Below are positions 20,659-31,482 of a stretch of DNA of 64,000 nt, piece by piece. Position 1 is the stretch's first letter. Every line of letters starts with the position of its first letter. The notes under the pieces were generated by a model, which was given only the letters and a program-made list of their open reading frames with translations, had not been told where the DNA came from and did not search any database. The translations under genes and the position numbers were made by a program. The stretch is from positions 1,302,001-1,366,000 of the forward strand of contig CP058667.1 of assembly GCA_020544305.1 (NCBI GenBank). The letters run 5' to 3'. This DNA comes from Staphylococcus taiwanensis. GTDB lineage: Bacteria > Bacillota > Bacilli > Staphylococcales > Staphylococcaceae.

Positions 20659-21558
20659 ATGACAGAACATAAGTCAGGATTTGTTTCAATTATAGGAAGA
20701 CCAAATGTAGGTAAATCTACATTTATGAATAGAGTTATCGGACATAAAATTGCCATTATGTCTGACAAAGCACAAACAACGCGCAATAAAATTCAAGGTG
20801 TCATGACAAGAGATGATGCTCAAATTATCTTTTTAGATACGCCAGGTATTCATAAGCCTAAACATAAATTAGGCGATTATATGATGCGAGTAGCTAAAAA
20901 TACATTATCTGAAATTGATGCTATTATGTTTATGGTTAATGTAAATGAAGAAATTGGTCGTGGCGATGAATACATTATGGAGATGCTGAAAAATGTTAAG
21001 ACGCCGGTGTTTTTAGTCTTAAATAAAATCGATTTGGTGCATCCAGATACGTTGATGCCTAGAATTGAACAATACCAAAAATATATGAATTTCACTGAAA
21101 TAGTACCAATCTCTGCATTAGAAGGGTTAAATGTCGATCATTTCATTGATGTTCTAAAAACGTATTTACCAGAAGGACCTAAATATTATCCAGATGATCA
21201 AATTTCAGATCACCCCGAACAATTTGTTGTTAGTGAAATTATTCGTGAAAAAATATTACATCTTACGAGTGAAGAAATTCCTCATGCAATCGGTGTCAAT
21301 GTTGACCGAATGATTAAAGAAAGTGAAGAGCGTGTTAGAGTAGAAGCAACAATATTCGTCGAACGTGATTCACAAAAGGGAATTGTCATTGGTAAAGGTG
21401 GAAAAAAACTAAAAGAAGTTGGTAAAAGAGCTAGACATGATATAGAGATGTTATTAGGCTCAAAAGTATACCTTGAGCTTTGGGTGAAAGTGCAAAAAGA
21501 TTGGCGTAATAAGGTTAATTTTATACGTCAAATGGGGTACATAGAAGACCAAGATTGA
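20659..21558 (+). CDS. era: GTPase Era
   Basis: Encodes 299 residues. G1 GRPNVGKST (13-21), G3 DTPG, G4 NKID in the G domain; the C-terminal KH domain contains [15 protein letters not shown]. Era binds the 3' end of 16S rRNA and assists 30S maturation, working with YbeY and RNA-binding partners encoded just upstream. It begins one base after the cdd stop, with ribosome site AGGAAAGGATTTAGAATAA inside cdd. Confidence 0.98.
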   Translation: MTEHKSGFVSIIGRPNVGKSTFMNRVIGHKIAIMSDKAQTTRNKIQGVMTRDDAQIIFLDTPGIHKPKHKLGDYMMRVAKNTLSEIDAIMFMVNVNEEIGRGDEYIMEMLKNVKTPVFLVLNKIDLVHPDTLMPRIEQYQKYMNFTEIVPISALEGLNVDHFIDVLKTYLPEGPKYYPDDQISDHPEQFVVSEIIREKILHLTSEEIPHAIGVNVDRMIKESEERVRVEATIFVERDSQKGIVIGKGGKKLKEVGKRARHDIEMLLGSKVYLELWVKVQKDWRNKVNFIRQMGYIEDQD

Positions 21559-21587
21559 TTAAACAGTAAAGGAGGGGCCGGTAAAAC

Positions 21588-22340
21588 ATGCTCGAACGTC
21601 AAAAAGGGATTATTATTAAATCAGTAGATTATGGTGAATCTGATAAAATTATCACAATATTAAATGAGCATGGTGCGAAAATTCCATTAATGGTAAGACG
21701 TGCTAAGAAATCAAAAACCGGTCTCCAAGCCCATACGCAATTATTTGTGTATGGCTTATTTATTTATAATAAGTGGAAAGGTATGGGAACATTAAGTTCA
21801 ATCGATGTAATTAACCAACATTATGATTTGCGATTAGATATTTTCAAAAGCAGTTATGCAACATTATGTGTTGAAACAATAGATCGTTCAATGGATAGTG
21901 ATGAAGTTTCACCATATCATTATCAATTGCTTAATTTTGTACTAAGCAAAATTACAAGTGGAGACTCTGCTCAATTAATGTCTATCATTGTATTACTGAA
22001 ATGCATGAATCGATTTGGATTCACCGCTTTTTTCAATCGTTCAGCAATATCAGGTGTTACAGACCAATCTAAATTAGTTGCTTTTAGTTTTGTATTTGAT
22101 GGAACGATAACCGAAAGTGAATTATATAGAGATCCGCATGCACTAAAAATTTCTAATAAAACATTATATCTACTAGATATACTTCAAAAATTACCTATCG
22201 ATAAAATGAATCAGTTTAATATTAATCAAACCATTTTAGACGAAATGTCTGAACTATTAATTATGCTTTATAGAGAATATGCTGGCATGTATTTTAAAGG
22301 TCAAAAATTAATTAACCAGCTTAAACGATTAGAACAGTAA
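21588..22340 (+). CDS. recO: DNA repair protein RecO
   Basis: Encodes 250 residues. The N-terminal OB fold begins [23 protein letters not shown], the helical bundle follows. I do not see the four-cysteine zinc cluster carried by some RecO proteins (only isolated Cys in LCVE and KCMN), and staphylococcal RecO may lack it. RecO anneals ssDNA and loads RecA with RecR. AAAGGAGGGG precedes the ATG. Last gene of the phoH-ybeY-dgkA-cdd-era-recO operon, ending at a terminator shared with glyS. Confidence 0.95.
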   Translation: MLERQKGIIIKSVDYGESDKIITILNEHGAKIPLMVRRAKKSKTGLQAHTQLFVYGLFIYNKWKGMGTLSSIDVINQHYDLRLDIFKSSYATLCVETIDRSMDSDEVSPYHYQLLNFVLSKITSGDSAQLMSIIVLLKCMNRFGFTAFFNRSAISGVTDQSKLVAFSFVFDGTITESELYRDPHALKISNKTLYLLDILQKLPIDKMNQFNINQTILDEMSELLIMLYREYAGMYFKGQKLINQLKRLEQ

Positions 22341-22365
22341 ATCATTAAAATTCTTCATTCATTAA

Positions 22366-22410
22366 AAAATAAGCCTCAATACGGCAACTGTCGTATCGAG
22401 GCTTATTTTA
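22366..22410. terminator. Bidirectional terminator between recO and glyS
   Basis: AAAATAAGCCTC / GAGGCTTATTTT stem with an inner ATACG/CGTAT stem, A-run on the left and T-rich right side; serves recO (plus) and glyS (minus). Confidence 0.9.
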
Positions 22411-22416
22411 TACTAA

Positions 22417-23808
22417 TTAAAATGTTACTTTTTCAGCTAAGAAAGTTTCAAGTTCAGAAATAGGCATACGAACTTGTTCCATAGAGTCACGGTCACGAAC
22501 TGTAACTTGGTTGTCTTCTAATGAATCGAAGTCGAAAGTAATACAATAAGGCGTACCAATTTCGTCCTGACGACGATAACGTTTACCAATTGATTGAGAT
22601 TCGTCAAAATCAATTGCAAATTTAGCACTCAATTGTTCAAATATTTTAATCGCTTCTTCTGATAATTTTTTACTTAAAGGTAATACGGCAGCTTTATATG
22701 GTGCTAAAGCAGGGTGGAAGTGCATTACTGTACGTGCATCCTTACTACCCTCAACGCCTTCTTCTTCATAAGCATCACATAAGAAAGCTAATGTAACACG
22801 ATCTGCACCTAAAGATGGTTCGATACAATAAGGTACATACTTTTCATTAGTTTCAGGATCATGATATCTAAAGTCTTCGCCAGAGTGTTCACTATGTTTT
22901 TTCAAGTCAAAATCTGTACGACTCGCGATACCCCATAATTCACCCCAACCAAATGGGAAACGGTATTCAATATCTGTAGTTGCGTTAGAGTAATGTGATA
23001 ATTCTTCTTCATCATGGTCACGTAAACGCATATTCTCTTCGTTAATGTTTAAATCTTTTAACCATTGACTAGCGAATGTTTTCCAATAATTTTGCCATTC
23101 AATTTCTTCACCAGGTTTACAGAAGAATTCCAATTCCATTTGTTCGAATTCTCTTGTTCTAAAGATGAAGTTACCAGGCGTAATTTCATTACGGAATGAT
23201 TTACCGATTTGTCCAATACCAAATGGTAATTTTTTACGCATTGAACGTTGTACATTTTTGTAATTTACAAAAATACCTTGTGCAGTTTCAGGACGTAAGA
23301 AAATTTCATTTGTTGAATCTTCTGTAACACCTTGGAAGGTTTTAAACATTAAGTTAAATTGACGAATATCAGTCCAATTGGCAGTACCACTTACAGGACA
23401 TACAATCCCTTCATCGTCAATAATACGTTTCATTTCATCAAAACTTAATCCATCTGCGATAAAGTTTTCATCGCCTTTTTCTTTTTGCATGTAATCTTCA
23501 ATTAATTTGTCCGCACGATAGCGAATTTTACTATCTTTATTATCAATCATAGGGTCATTGAAGTTGCCTAGATGTCCTGATGCTTCCCAAGTTTTAGGGT
23601 TCATTAAAATTGCTGCATCAATACCTACGTTAAAAGGTGATTGTGTAATAAATTTTTGCCACCAAGCTTTTTTAACGTTATTTTTCAATTCAACACCTAA
23701 TGGACCATAATCCCAAGTGTTTGATAAACCACCATAAATATCACTACCAGGGAAAACAAACCCTCTGTGTTTTGCTAATGAAACAATCGTATCCATATCT
23801 TTAACCAT
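22417..23808 (-). CDS. glyS: Glycine--tRNA ligase (homodimeric type)
   Basis: Encodes 463 residues, a class II synthetase of the eukaryote-like homodimeric (alpha2) type found in staphylococci, not the alpha2beta2 GlyQ/GlyS type. It starts [27 protein letters not shown] and has the motif 2 region [21 protein letters not shown] and C-terminal anticodon-binding domain (PLSKKL, then [14 protein letters not shown]). The ATG at 23808 follows AAGGAGAGATT; the longer frame upstream runs through the T-box terminator and is not coding. Regulated by a glycine T-box leader. It is divergent from ccpN. Confidence 0.97.
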   Translation of the reverse strand: MVKDMDTIVSLAKHRGFVFPGSDIYGGLSNTWDYGPLGVELKNNVKKAWWQKFITQSPFNVGIDAAILMNPKTWEASGHLGNFNDPMIDNKDSKIRYRADKLIEDYMQKEKGDENFIADGLSFDEMKRIIDDEGIVCPVSGTANWTDIRQFNLMFKTFQGVTEDSTNEIFLRPETAQGIFVNYKNVQRSMRKKLPFGIGQIGKSFRNEITPGNFIFRTREFEQMELEFFCKPGEEIEWQNYWKTFASQWLKDLNINEENMRLRDHDEEELSHYSNATTDIEYRFPFGWGELWGIASRTDFDLKKHSEHSGEDFRYHDPETNEKYVPYCIEPSLGADRVTLAFLCDAYEEEGVEGSKDARTVMHFHPALAPYKAAVLPLSKKLSEEAIKIFEQLSAKFAIDFDESQSIGKRYRRQDEIGTPYCITFDFDSLEDNQVTVRDRDSMEQVRMPISELETFLAEKVTF

Positions 23809-23814
23809 ATAATC

Positions 23815-24060
23815 TCTCCTTATTAAATACAAAAAACGCCCCAAGACAATATACAAATGCACTAGTACATTCGTTATCATCTTGGGACGAGTTAATATTA
23901 TTAGCTATATATAAATATATAGTTTTACCTTAGTTTAACCCGCGGTTCCACCCAAATTAGTGTAGACACTCGCTCTTATTTAAATTATTATTAGGCCAAA
24001 TTATTAATGTTAAGCTTTCACCATCCTTAACTCGCTTACCAATATTTTAATGGATTAAAT
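23815..24060 (-). promoter_or_regulatory. Glycine T-box leader of glyS
   Basis: On the minus strand the T-box motif GGGTGGAACCGCGGG is at 23953-23939. Upstream, the Stem I hairpin AGTTAAG-GATGGTGAAAG-CTTAAC is followed by TTTGGCCTAAT, containing a GGC glycine specifier. Downstream is the terminator: CGTCCCAAG (23889-23881) pairs with CTTGGGGCG (23845-23837) and a U-run follows (23836-23831). Uncharged tRNA-Gly should stabilise the antiterminator and switch on glyS. The leader is compact, with no obvious Stem II. Confidence 0.93.
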
Positions 24061-24144
24061 ATCTAATAGCAAGGATTTATATACATTTGTAGGCAGATAA
24101 ATAAATAGGTATAATAGAATATAAGTAAAAAGGGGTGAAGACCT

Positions 24145-24768
24145 ATAGAACTTAGTAAAAGACAGGAACAAATAATTGAAATTGTTAAAAGTGGGGGGCC
24201 TATTACTGGTGAACATATTGCTGAAAAATTAGATCTAACCCGTGCTACACTCCGTCCAGATTTAGCTATATTAACTATGTCAGGTTTTTTAGAAGCGAGA
24301 CCACGCGTAGGATATTATTATTCAGGTAAATCAAAAGATAAACTTATGAGCGATAAATTACGTCAGTACGTAGTTAAAGATTATATGTCACCTCCAGTAA
24401 TTGTTAAAGAAGATATGACGGTTTATGATGCGATATGTACTATATTTCTTGAAGATGCTGGCACTTTATTTATCACAAATAAGCAGAATAATTTCATTGG
24501 CGTTTGTTCAAGAAAAGATTTATTACGTGCGTCTATGATAGGGGAAGACATTCACACTATGCCTATTAGTGTCAACATGTCGCGTATGCCAAATTTAACA
24601 TATTTGGAAGAGGATGAGTTAGTCATTTATGCAGCAAATCAAATGATTGAGAAAGAAATAGATTCTATTCCAATCGTTAAAAAGAAAGATAATAATCATT
24701 ATCGAGTCGTAGGAAGAATCTCTAAAACAACTATATCTAAATTATTTGTATCATTATTTAAAGAATAG
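24145..24768 (+). CDS. ccpN: CcpN-type transcriptional repressor, apparent ATA start
   Basis: Encodes 207 residues if read from ATA at 24145 (ELSKRQEQIIEIVKSGGPITG...). The N-terminal winged helix (residues 3-60, with LTRATLRPDLAILTMSGFLEARPRVGY) is followed by two CBS domains, exactly the layout of B. subtilis CcpN, repressor of gluconeogenic genes (gapB, pckA). The frame is closed by TGA at 24136-24138 and contains no ATG/GTG/TTG until 24277, which would delete the DNA-binding domain. A good ribosome site, AAAAAGGGGTG, lies 8 nt before the ATA. The PPDK regulator gene follows, as in Bacillus. Gene identity is firm; the start codon is inferred. Confidence 0.85.
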   Translation: MELSKRQEQIIEIVKSGGPITGEHIAEKLDLTRATLRPDLAILTMSGFLEARPRVGYYYSGKSKDKLMSDKLRQYVVKDYMSPPVIVKEDMTVYDAICTIFLEDAGTLFITNKQNNFIGVCSRKDLLRASMIGEDIHTMPISVNMSRMPNLTYLEEDELVIYAANQMIEKEIDSIPIVKKKDNNHYRVVGRISKTTISKLFVSLFKE

Positions 24769-24783
24769 GTGGTATTACGAACG

Positions 24784-25599
24784 ATGGAAAATATAAAGAT
24801 AGTCATCGCATCTGACTCCATTGGAGAAACTGCTGAATTAGTAGCAAGAGCGTGTATTTCTCAGTTTAACCCAAAAGAATGTAAACATGAATTTTTAAGA
24901 TATCCTTATATTGAAACGATTAACGATATTGATGAGGTAATTCAAGTTGCTAATGATAAACAAGCTATTGTTGTTTATACACTTGTAAAACCAGAAATGA
25001 AAACATATATGGAAAATAAAATTCAAGAATATGAATTGAATTCTGTTGATATTATGGGTCCGTTAATGGGCCTGTTAAACAATGCTTTTGATGAAAATCC
25101 ATACAATCAACCTGGAAGGGTTCATCGATTAGATGATGCCTATTTCAAAAAAATAGATGCTATAGAATTTGCTGTAAAATATGATGATGGTAAAGACCCT
25201 AAAGGATTACCTAAAGCAGATATTGTACTTATAGGTGTATCGAGAACCTCTAAAACACCATTATCCCAGTATTTAGCACATAAGAGTTATAAAGTAATGA
25301 ATGTACCTATTGTCCCTGAAGTAACACCTCCAGAGACTTTATTTGAGATTGATCCATCTAAATGTATTGCTTTGAGAATTAGCGAGGAAAAGTTGAATCG
25401 TATTAGAAAACAACGATTAAAACAGCTAGGTTTAGGTGACACAGCTAGGTATGCCAATGAGGTTAGAATACAAGAGGAAATTAATTATTTTGAAGAAATC
25501 GTTGAGAAAATAGGTTGTTCAGTTATTGATGTTTCTGACAAAGCAATTGAAGAAACTGCAAATGATGTTATCCATTTAATAGAACAACAAGCAAAATAA
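24784..25599 (+). CDS. Pyruvate, phosphate dikinase regulatory protein (DUF299)
   Basis: Encodes 271 residues. The P-loop-like GVSRTSKT is at 151-158 and the N-terminus reads [22 protein letters not shown], the DUF299/YqfL family: a bifunctional ADP-dependent kinase and Pi-dependent phosphorylase that turns PPDK off and on. In B. subtilis the orthologue YqfL modulates CcpN activity, and here the two genes are 15 bp apart. ATG at 24784 is preferred; a GTG at 24769 directly after the ccpN stop is possible. Confidence 0.93.
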   Translation: MENIKIVIASDSIGETAELVARACISQFNPKECKHEFLRYPYIETINDIDEVIQVANDKQAIVVYTLVKPEMKTYMENKIQEYELNSVDIMGPLMGLLNNAFDENPYNQPGRVHRLDDAYFKKIDAIEFAVKYDDGKDPKGLPKADIVLIGVSRTSKTPLSQYLAHKSYKVMNVPIVPEVTPPETLFEIDPSKCIALRISEEKLNRIRKQRLKQLGLGDTARYANEVRIQEEINYFEEIVEKIGCSVIDVSDKAIEETANDVIHLIEQQAK

Positions 25600-25658
25600 T
25601 TTTAATTTTTAGTGATTAAAGGTATAATATTTTGACTAATATTTAAAGGTGATTTATT

Positions 25659-27470
25659 TTGCGTATCGAACAGTCAGTAATAAATGAAATTAAAGAAAAA
25701 ACGGACATATTGGATTTAGTTAGTGAATATGTAAAGTTAGAAAAAAGAGGACGCAATTATATTGGTTTGTGTCCTTTTCATGACGAAAAAACACCTTCAT
25801 TCACAGTTTCAGAAGATAAGCAAATTTGCCATTGCTTTGGTTGTAAAAAGGGTGGTAACGTATTCCAATTCACTCAAGAAATTAAAGATATTTCTTTTGT
25901 TGAGGCTGTAAAGGAATTAGGCGAACGTGCAAATATAAATGTTGATGTAGGCGATTATAGTAATAAATCAACTCAAATTGCTACTGACGACTTAAATATG
26001 ATTGAAATGCATGAATTAATTCAAGAATATTATCAATATGCCTTAATGAAATCTGTGGAAGGTGAAGAAGCTTTAAACTATCTTATGAATAGAGGTTTTA
26101 CTGAAGATTTAATTAAAGCTAGGGGAATCGGCTATGCCCCTAATAATTCTCATTTCTGTCATGATTTTCTACAACAAAAGGGCTACGACATTGAATTAGC
26201 CTATGAAGCTGGTTTATTATCCCGTAATGAAGAGAATTTTAGTTATTATGATCGTTTCAGAGATCGAATTATGTTCCCCCTTAAAAATGCTCAAGGTAGA
26301 ATTGTAGGCTATTCTGGTAGAACCTATAATAATCAAGAGCCTAAATATTTAAATAGCCCTGAGACGCCAATTTTTCAGAAAAGAAGATTACTCTATAATC
26401 TAGATAACGCTAGGAAATCTATTCGTAAAAATGATGAAGTTATATTATTAGAAGGATTTATGGATGTTATTAAGGCAGATTATTCTGGCTTAAAAGCAGT
26501 AGTTGCTAGTATGGGTACTGCACTATCTGATGAGCATATGACTGTTCTTAAAAAGTTAACGTCTAACGTAACATTGATGTTTGATGGTGATTTTGCTGGT
26601 CAAGAAGCAACAATTAAAACAGGTCAACATTTATTACAACAAGGCTTAAATGTATTTGTTGTACAATTACCTAAAGATATGGATCCTGATGAATATATTA
26701 CTAAATATGGCAATGATAAATTTTTAAATTTTGTTAATAATGAAAAGAAATCTTTCATACTATATAAAGTCAATAGTCATAAAGACGAAATTATTAACAA
26801 TGATTTAGCTTATGAACGTTATTTAAAAGAAGCTACGCAGGATATTGCAATGATGCATTCACAAATTCTTCAACAGAAAGTAATTCATGATGTAGCGGAT
26901 ATATTTAACGTAGATCCAAACACAATACACGGGGATGTCGCTCACCAACAAAACATTCCTAACGCGCCACAATTTCCTGATAATTATATATATGATGATG
27001 CTTATATAGGTAATGAACAAACAGTTACGACTATATTTACAAATTTAAACAAGCATGAGAAAGCAGAAAGAGCACTGCTCAAACATTTTATGTATGATAA
27101 AGATTTGTTTTTAAATTATCAAAAGCAACTCGAGGATAACGACTTTACAAATAAATTTTTCCAGCGTATATTTGCTATTTTAAAAGAATTTTATGCTGAA
27201 AATGACAAATACTTAATCAGCGATATTATTTTATATACGGATAATGATGATATTCGAGATGCAATTATAGCTTTAGATAATTATGATATTAATGAAGAGC
27301 CATATGATAGTGAGATTGAAGATTACATGGCTGTAATTAATGAAGACAAATATGAAGATACTATTGAAGAATTAAATCATAAATTGCGTGAGGCTGCTAG
27401 AATTGGTGATTTAGAATTGCAAAAATACTATCTAGAACAAATTGTGAAAAAAAATAAACAAAGAATGTAA
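25659..27470 (+). CDS. dnaG: DNA primase
   Basis: Encodes 603 residues from a TTG start 9 nt after AAAGGTG; no ATG is available near the conserved [16 protein letters not shown] start. The CHC2 zinc finger uses C38, H41, C59 and C62; the Toprim core has LLEGFMDVI and MFDGDFAG; the C-terminal domain contacts the replicative helicase. It makes RNA primers for lagging-strand synthesis. It lies before rpoD in the macromolecular-synthesis arrangement shared by many bacteria, although rpsU is located elsewhere in this window. Confidence 0.98.
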   Translation: MRIEQSVINEIKEKTDILDLVSEYVKLEKRGRNYIGLCPFHDEKTPSFTVSEDKQICHCFGCKKGGNVFQFTQEIKDISFVEAVKELGERANINVDVGDYSNKSTQIATDDLNMIEMHELIQEYYQYALMKSVEGEEALNYLMNRGFTEDLIKARGIGYAPNNSHFCHDFLQQKGYDIELAYEAGLLSRNEENFSYYDRFRDRIMFPLKNAQGRIVGYSGRTYNNQEPKYLNSPETPIFQKRRLLYNLDNARKSIRKNDEVILLEGFMDVIKADYSGLKAVVASMGTALSDEHMTVLKKLTSNVTLMFDGDFAGQEATIKTGQHLLQQGLNVFVVQLPKDMDPDEYITKYGNDKFLNFVNNEKKSFILYKVNSHKDEIINNDLAYERYLKEATQDIAMMHSQILQQKVIHDVADIFNVDPNTIHGDVAHQQNIPNAPQFPDNYIYDDAYIGNEQTVTTIFTNLNKHEKAERALLKHFMYDKDLFLNYQKQLEDNDFTNKFFQRIFAILKEFYAENDKYLISDIILYTDNDDIRDAIIALDNYDINEEPYDSEIEDYMAVINEDKYEDTIEELNHKLREAARIGDLELQKYYLEQIVKKNKQRM

Positions 27471-27516
27471 ATACTATAATTTGAAATAAATTTCTATTCC
27501 TATAGTATTCCTATTT

Positions 27517-27543
27517 AATAACCATTATTGTATAATGGTTATT
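27517..27543. repeat. Perfect 12-bp inverted repeat upstream of rpoD
   Basis: AATAACCATTAT, TGT, ATAATGGTTATT: no mismatches, 3-nt spacer. It lies 47 bp after dnaG and contains TATAAT at 27531-27536. There is no T-run, so it is not a classical terminator. It may be an operator over a promoter or a hairpin in the dnaG-rpoD transcript. Confidence 0.7.
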
Positions 27544-27724
27544 ATGCGCTTTTAACGGGTAAATGTGGAATATAGCTTTAAAAGTATTAGATACTCTTAT
27601 AATGTGAAATTAAAATTCCATAAATCATTTAAAAACAAAAATTAAAGTGTTAATATTATTCTGAAATTTTATTTATACTTTTCTGATTATATAGAAATAT
27701 TATATAATTAAATATCTTGATTGA

Positions 27725-28861
<1,137 letters not shown>

Positions 28862-29043
28862 ATTTTAAGGTATTTTACTATATTAACTTGAACCTGGGAC
28901 ATAAATAACATAATAATGTTATTTTGCAAATTCGCAGTAGCTGACTGAACAGAGAAGGCGCTTAAATCAAGTTTTCTCAGTTCTAGTCATTCTTGCGGAG
29001 GTGGGCGTGGCCCCAGCAAAGAGAATTTCACTAAGAAATCTAC

Positions 29044-29465
29044 AAGCAATGAAAGCTGAGGTTCATGGCCCGACACAAAAAAACACGAAAATGATTTTAC
29101 AAGCTAAACAGTTTGGGGTTCGGGGCCCCAACACAAAAAATCACGAAAGTGATTTTATAAGCAATGAAAGCTGAGGTTCGGGGCCCGACACAAAAAAACA
29201 CGAAAATGATTTTACAAGCTAAACAGTTTGGGGTTCGGGCCCCAACACAAAAAATCATGAAAGTGATTTACAAGTTAAGCAAGTTGGGGTTCGGGGCCCC
29301 AACACAAAAAATCACGAAAGTGATTTTACAAGTTAAGCAAGTTGGGGTTCGGGGCCCCAACACAAAAAATCACGAAAGTGATTTTACAAGTTAAGCAAGT
29401 TGGGGTTCGGGGCCCCAACACAAAAAATCACGAAAGTGATTTTACAAGTTAAGCAAGTTGGGGTT
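29044..29465. repeat. STAR-like tandem repeat array, seven units of 56-58 bp
   Basis: Unit starts: 29044, 29101, 29159, 29216, 29272, 29330, 29388, plus a partial unit from 29446. Each unit has a GC-rich core (GGGGTTCGGGGCCCCAACAC in most) and a small hairpin AATCAC-GAAA-GTGATT. Reverse-complemented, the core reads TGTGTTGGGGCCCC, matching the S. aureus STAR motif TNTGTTGNGGCCCN. Units 1 and 3 are type A (GGCCCGACAC core), 2 and 4 type B (starting AAGCTAAACAG), 5-7 type C (starting AAGTTAAGCAAG) and nearly identical. Recent tandem expansion on the right side is likely. Confidence 0.93.
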
Positions 29466-29604
29466 ACAACGAATTTAAAAAGAATTCTGTTCCACTTCCT
29501 TATATAATTAATTCAAATTTAGTCAGTCTCTAAATAAGATTTTAAGAAATCAAAGACGATGATTAATTGTTTTAATTTTCTTGTCCAAAGACTAAACGTA
29601 CATT

Positions 29605-29641
29605 AGACTGAGACACTTCACATGTCCCAGTCTCTTTTTTT
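29605..29641 (+). terminator. Terminator before trmK
   Basis: AGACTGAGACA (29605-29615) pairs with TGTCCCAGTCT (29623-29633), one mismatch, 7-nt loop, followed by seven Ts. It closes the rpoD/STAR transcript 18 bp before trmK. Confidence 0.85.
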
Positions 29642-29658
29642 AGATAAAGGAGATTTCT

Positions 29659-30348
29659 ATGATAACTTTAAATCAAAGACTAACTCAGGTCAGTCATTAC
29701 CTTAAGCCTGGAAAATTAGCAGACATCGGATCAGATCATGCATACTTACCCATTTATGCCATTAAGGAAAACTTAATTGAATATGCCATTGCTGGAGAAG
29801 TAATTTCAGGTCCTTTTAAAGCCGCGCAAAAAAATGTAGCTGAAAATGGTCTCAATAGTAAGATTGACGTTCGATTAGGTGATGGTTTGAGCGTTATTAA
29901 TAATGCTGATGACATAAACAATATTACTATTTGTGGTATGGGAGGTCCTCTTATCGCAAAAATTCTTAGCGAGGGTAAATCTAAATTATCAAATAAGCCA
30001 CGATTAATCTTACAAAGTAATATTCAAACTGAAGTTCTTCGAAAAACATTAGAAATGTTAAATTATAGCATTGTAAGTGAGAGCATAATTGAAGAAAAAG
30101 GACATATATATGAGATAGTCGTGGCTGAATATGATAATTCTAATTTGAATTTGAACAAAAGCGAACTTAAATTTGGTCCGGAATTATTAAAACATAAAAA
30201 TGAAACTTTTTATAAAAAATGGAACCATGAACTAAAGGCGTTAGAACACATTCGTAATCAATTGAATTCAGAAGTACATCATGAGAGACTAAAAGAAATA
30301 GAAAATGAAATGTCTTTAATAAAAGAGGTGCTTTTAAATGAAAATTAA
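29659..30348 (+). CDS. trmK: tRNA (adenine22-N1)-methyltransferase
   Basis: Encodes 229 residues. The SAM motif LADIGSDHAYLPIYAI is near residues 18-33, and GMGGPLIAKIL follows, both typical of TrmK (YqfN); a C-terminal coiled coil (about 165-229) completes the family architecture. It makes m1A22 in tRNAs. AAAGGAG precedes the ATG. Its end overlaps the start of the Nif3-like gene by 11 bp, so they are coupled. Confidence 0.95.
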   Translation: MITLNQRLTQVSHYLKPGKLADIGSDHAYLPIYAIKENLIEYAIAGEVISGPFKAAQKNVAENGLNSKIDVRLGDGLSVINNADDINNITICGMGGPLIAKILSEGKSKLSNKPRLILQSNIQTEVLRKTLEMLNYSIVSESIIEEKGHIYEIVVAEYDNSNLNLNKSELKFGPELLKHKNETFYKKWNHELKALEHIRNQLNSEVHHERLKEIENEMSLIKEVLLNEN

Positions 30349-31438
30349 GCAATTAATGTCAATTATTGATAAAAATGTTCCATTAAAAACTGCTGAAAGT
30401 TGGGACAATGTAGGGTTATTAATTGGTAGTAATGAAAGTGAAATTACTGGTATACTTACAACGCTTGATTGTACTAATGCGATAGTTGATCAAGCTATAA
30501 TGAAAGGCTACAATACTATCGTTGCTCACCATCCACTTATTTTTAAAGGCATAAAGTCTATTACTGATGATGGTTATGGGGCGCTAATTCGCAAAATTAT
30601 ATCTAATAATATAAATATAATTGCATTGCATACAAATCTAGATAATCATATAGATGGTGTAAATGAGATGTTAGCGCAAAAATTAAATTTACAAAATATT
30701 CGCTTCTTAAATACTGAAGAAGTTGTTTATTACAAAGTACAAACTTATATTCCTAAAGAAGAAGTGGAGTCGTTTAAGAATAGCTTAGATGAAGCCGGTT
30801 TAGCTAAAGAAGGAAATTATGAATATTGCTTTTTTGAAACGGAAGGCACAGGGCAATTTAAACCGATTGGTGAAGCGAATCCACATATAGGTGAAATTGA
30901 TAGTATTGAATATGTTAATGAAGTAAAAATTGAATTTATGATTGATTCTGACCAACTTCACATTGCTGAAAATACTATTATTAATAATCATCCTTATGAA
31001 ACACCTGTTTATGATTTTATCAAAATGACTAAATCCGCGAATTACGGATTAGGTAAAATTGGTGAACTAAATGAACCGATGTCTATTAAAGATTTTGTAT
31101 TACAAGCAAAAACATCATTAGAATTACCTTGCGTAAGATTTGCTGGTGATACCAATGCAATAATAAAAAAAGTAGCTGTTATAGGTGGCGCAGGTATTGG
31201 ATTCGAAACGTTAGCGTTTGAAAAAGGGGCAGACATTTTTGTAACAGGCGATATCAAACACCATGACGCTCTTGATGCTAAAACAAATGGTATTAACGTA
31301 TTAGATATCAATCATTATAGTGAATATGTTATGCGCGATGGCCTTAGAGATTTATTAAATCAATGGTTATTTGAACAGAGTGAAAAAGTTGTCATTGAAG
31401 CTTCTGATATCAATACAGATCCATTTAATTATGTATAA
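30338..31438 (+). CDS. Nif3-like dinuclear metal-centre protein (YqfO type)
   Basis: Encodes 366 residues. Metal ligands appear in VAHHPLIF, LHTNLDNH and, near the end, GDIKHHD and NHYSEYV; the two halves are separated by a PII/CutA-like insert of about 120 residues (roughly 130-245), the long YqfO form. Proteins of this family form hexameric rings and bind two metals; some are annotated as GTP cyclohydrolase I type 2, but the physiological role is not settled. Overlaps trmK by 11 bp, the conserved pair in Firmicutes. Confidence 0.93.
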   Translation: MKIKQLMSIIDKNVPLKTAESWDNVGLLIGSNESEITGILTTLDCTNAIVDQAIMKGYNTIVAHHPLIFKGIKSITDDGYGALIRKIISNNINIIALHTNLDNHIDGVNEMLAQKLNLQNIRFLNTEEVVYYKVQTYIPKEEVESFKNSLDEAGLAKEGNYEYCFFETEGTGQFKPIGEANPHIGEIDSIEYVNEVKIEFMIDSDQLHIAENTIINNHPYETPVYDFIKMTKSANYGLGKIGELNEPMSIKDFVLQAKTSLELPCVRFAGDTNAIIKKVAVIGGAGIGFETLAFEKGADIFVTGDIKHHDALDAKTNGINVLDINHYSEYVMRDGLRDLLNQWLFEQSEKVVIEASDINTDPFNYV

Positions 31439-31482
31439 ATAAACACTATTAACAACATGAATACTTAAAGGAGGTCAAATGA

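Larger units (their letters stand above)
28862..29658. other. 797-bp intergenic STAR-type element between rpoD and trmK
   Basis: No gene is supported. From left: CTGGGACAT (28894-28902); a degenerate segment with GTGGCCCC near 29008; the 56-58 bp repeat array (29044-29465); about 140 bp of AT-rich sequence; and a terminator at 29605-29641 whose arm contains ATGTCCCAG (29622-29630), the exact complement of 28894-28902. The frame open across the repeats changes with each unit (unit length is not a multiple of 3) and has no ribosome site, so it is not a gene. Confidence 0.85.

Noticed and set aside
23809-23880. Longer N-terminus for glycyl-tRNA synthetase
   Set aside because: The extra codons come from the T-box terminator sequence; ribosome site and family start support 23808.
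29164-29394. 76-codon ORF across the GC-rich repeats
   Set aside because: It only reflects the repeat sequence; unit lengths of 56-58 bp shift the frame and no ribosome site precedes it.
29044-29465. CRISPR array
   Set aside because: Repeats are contiguous 56-58 bp tandem units without unique spacers, and no cas genes are present.
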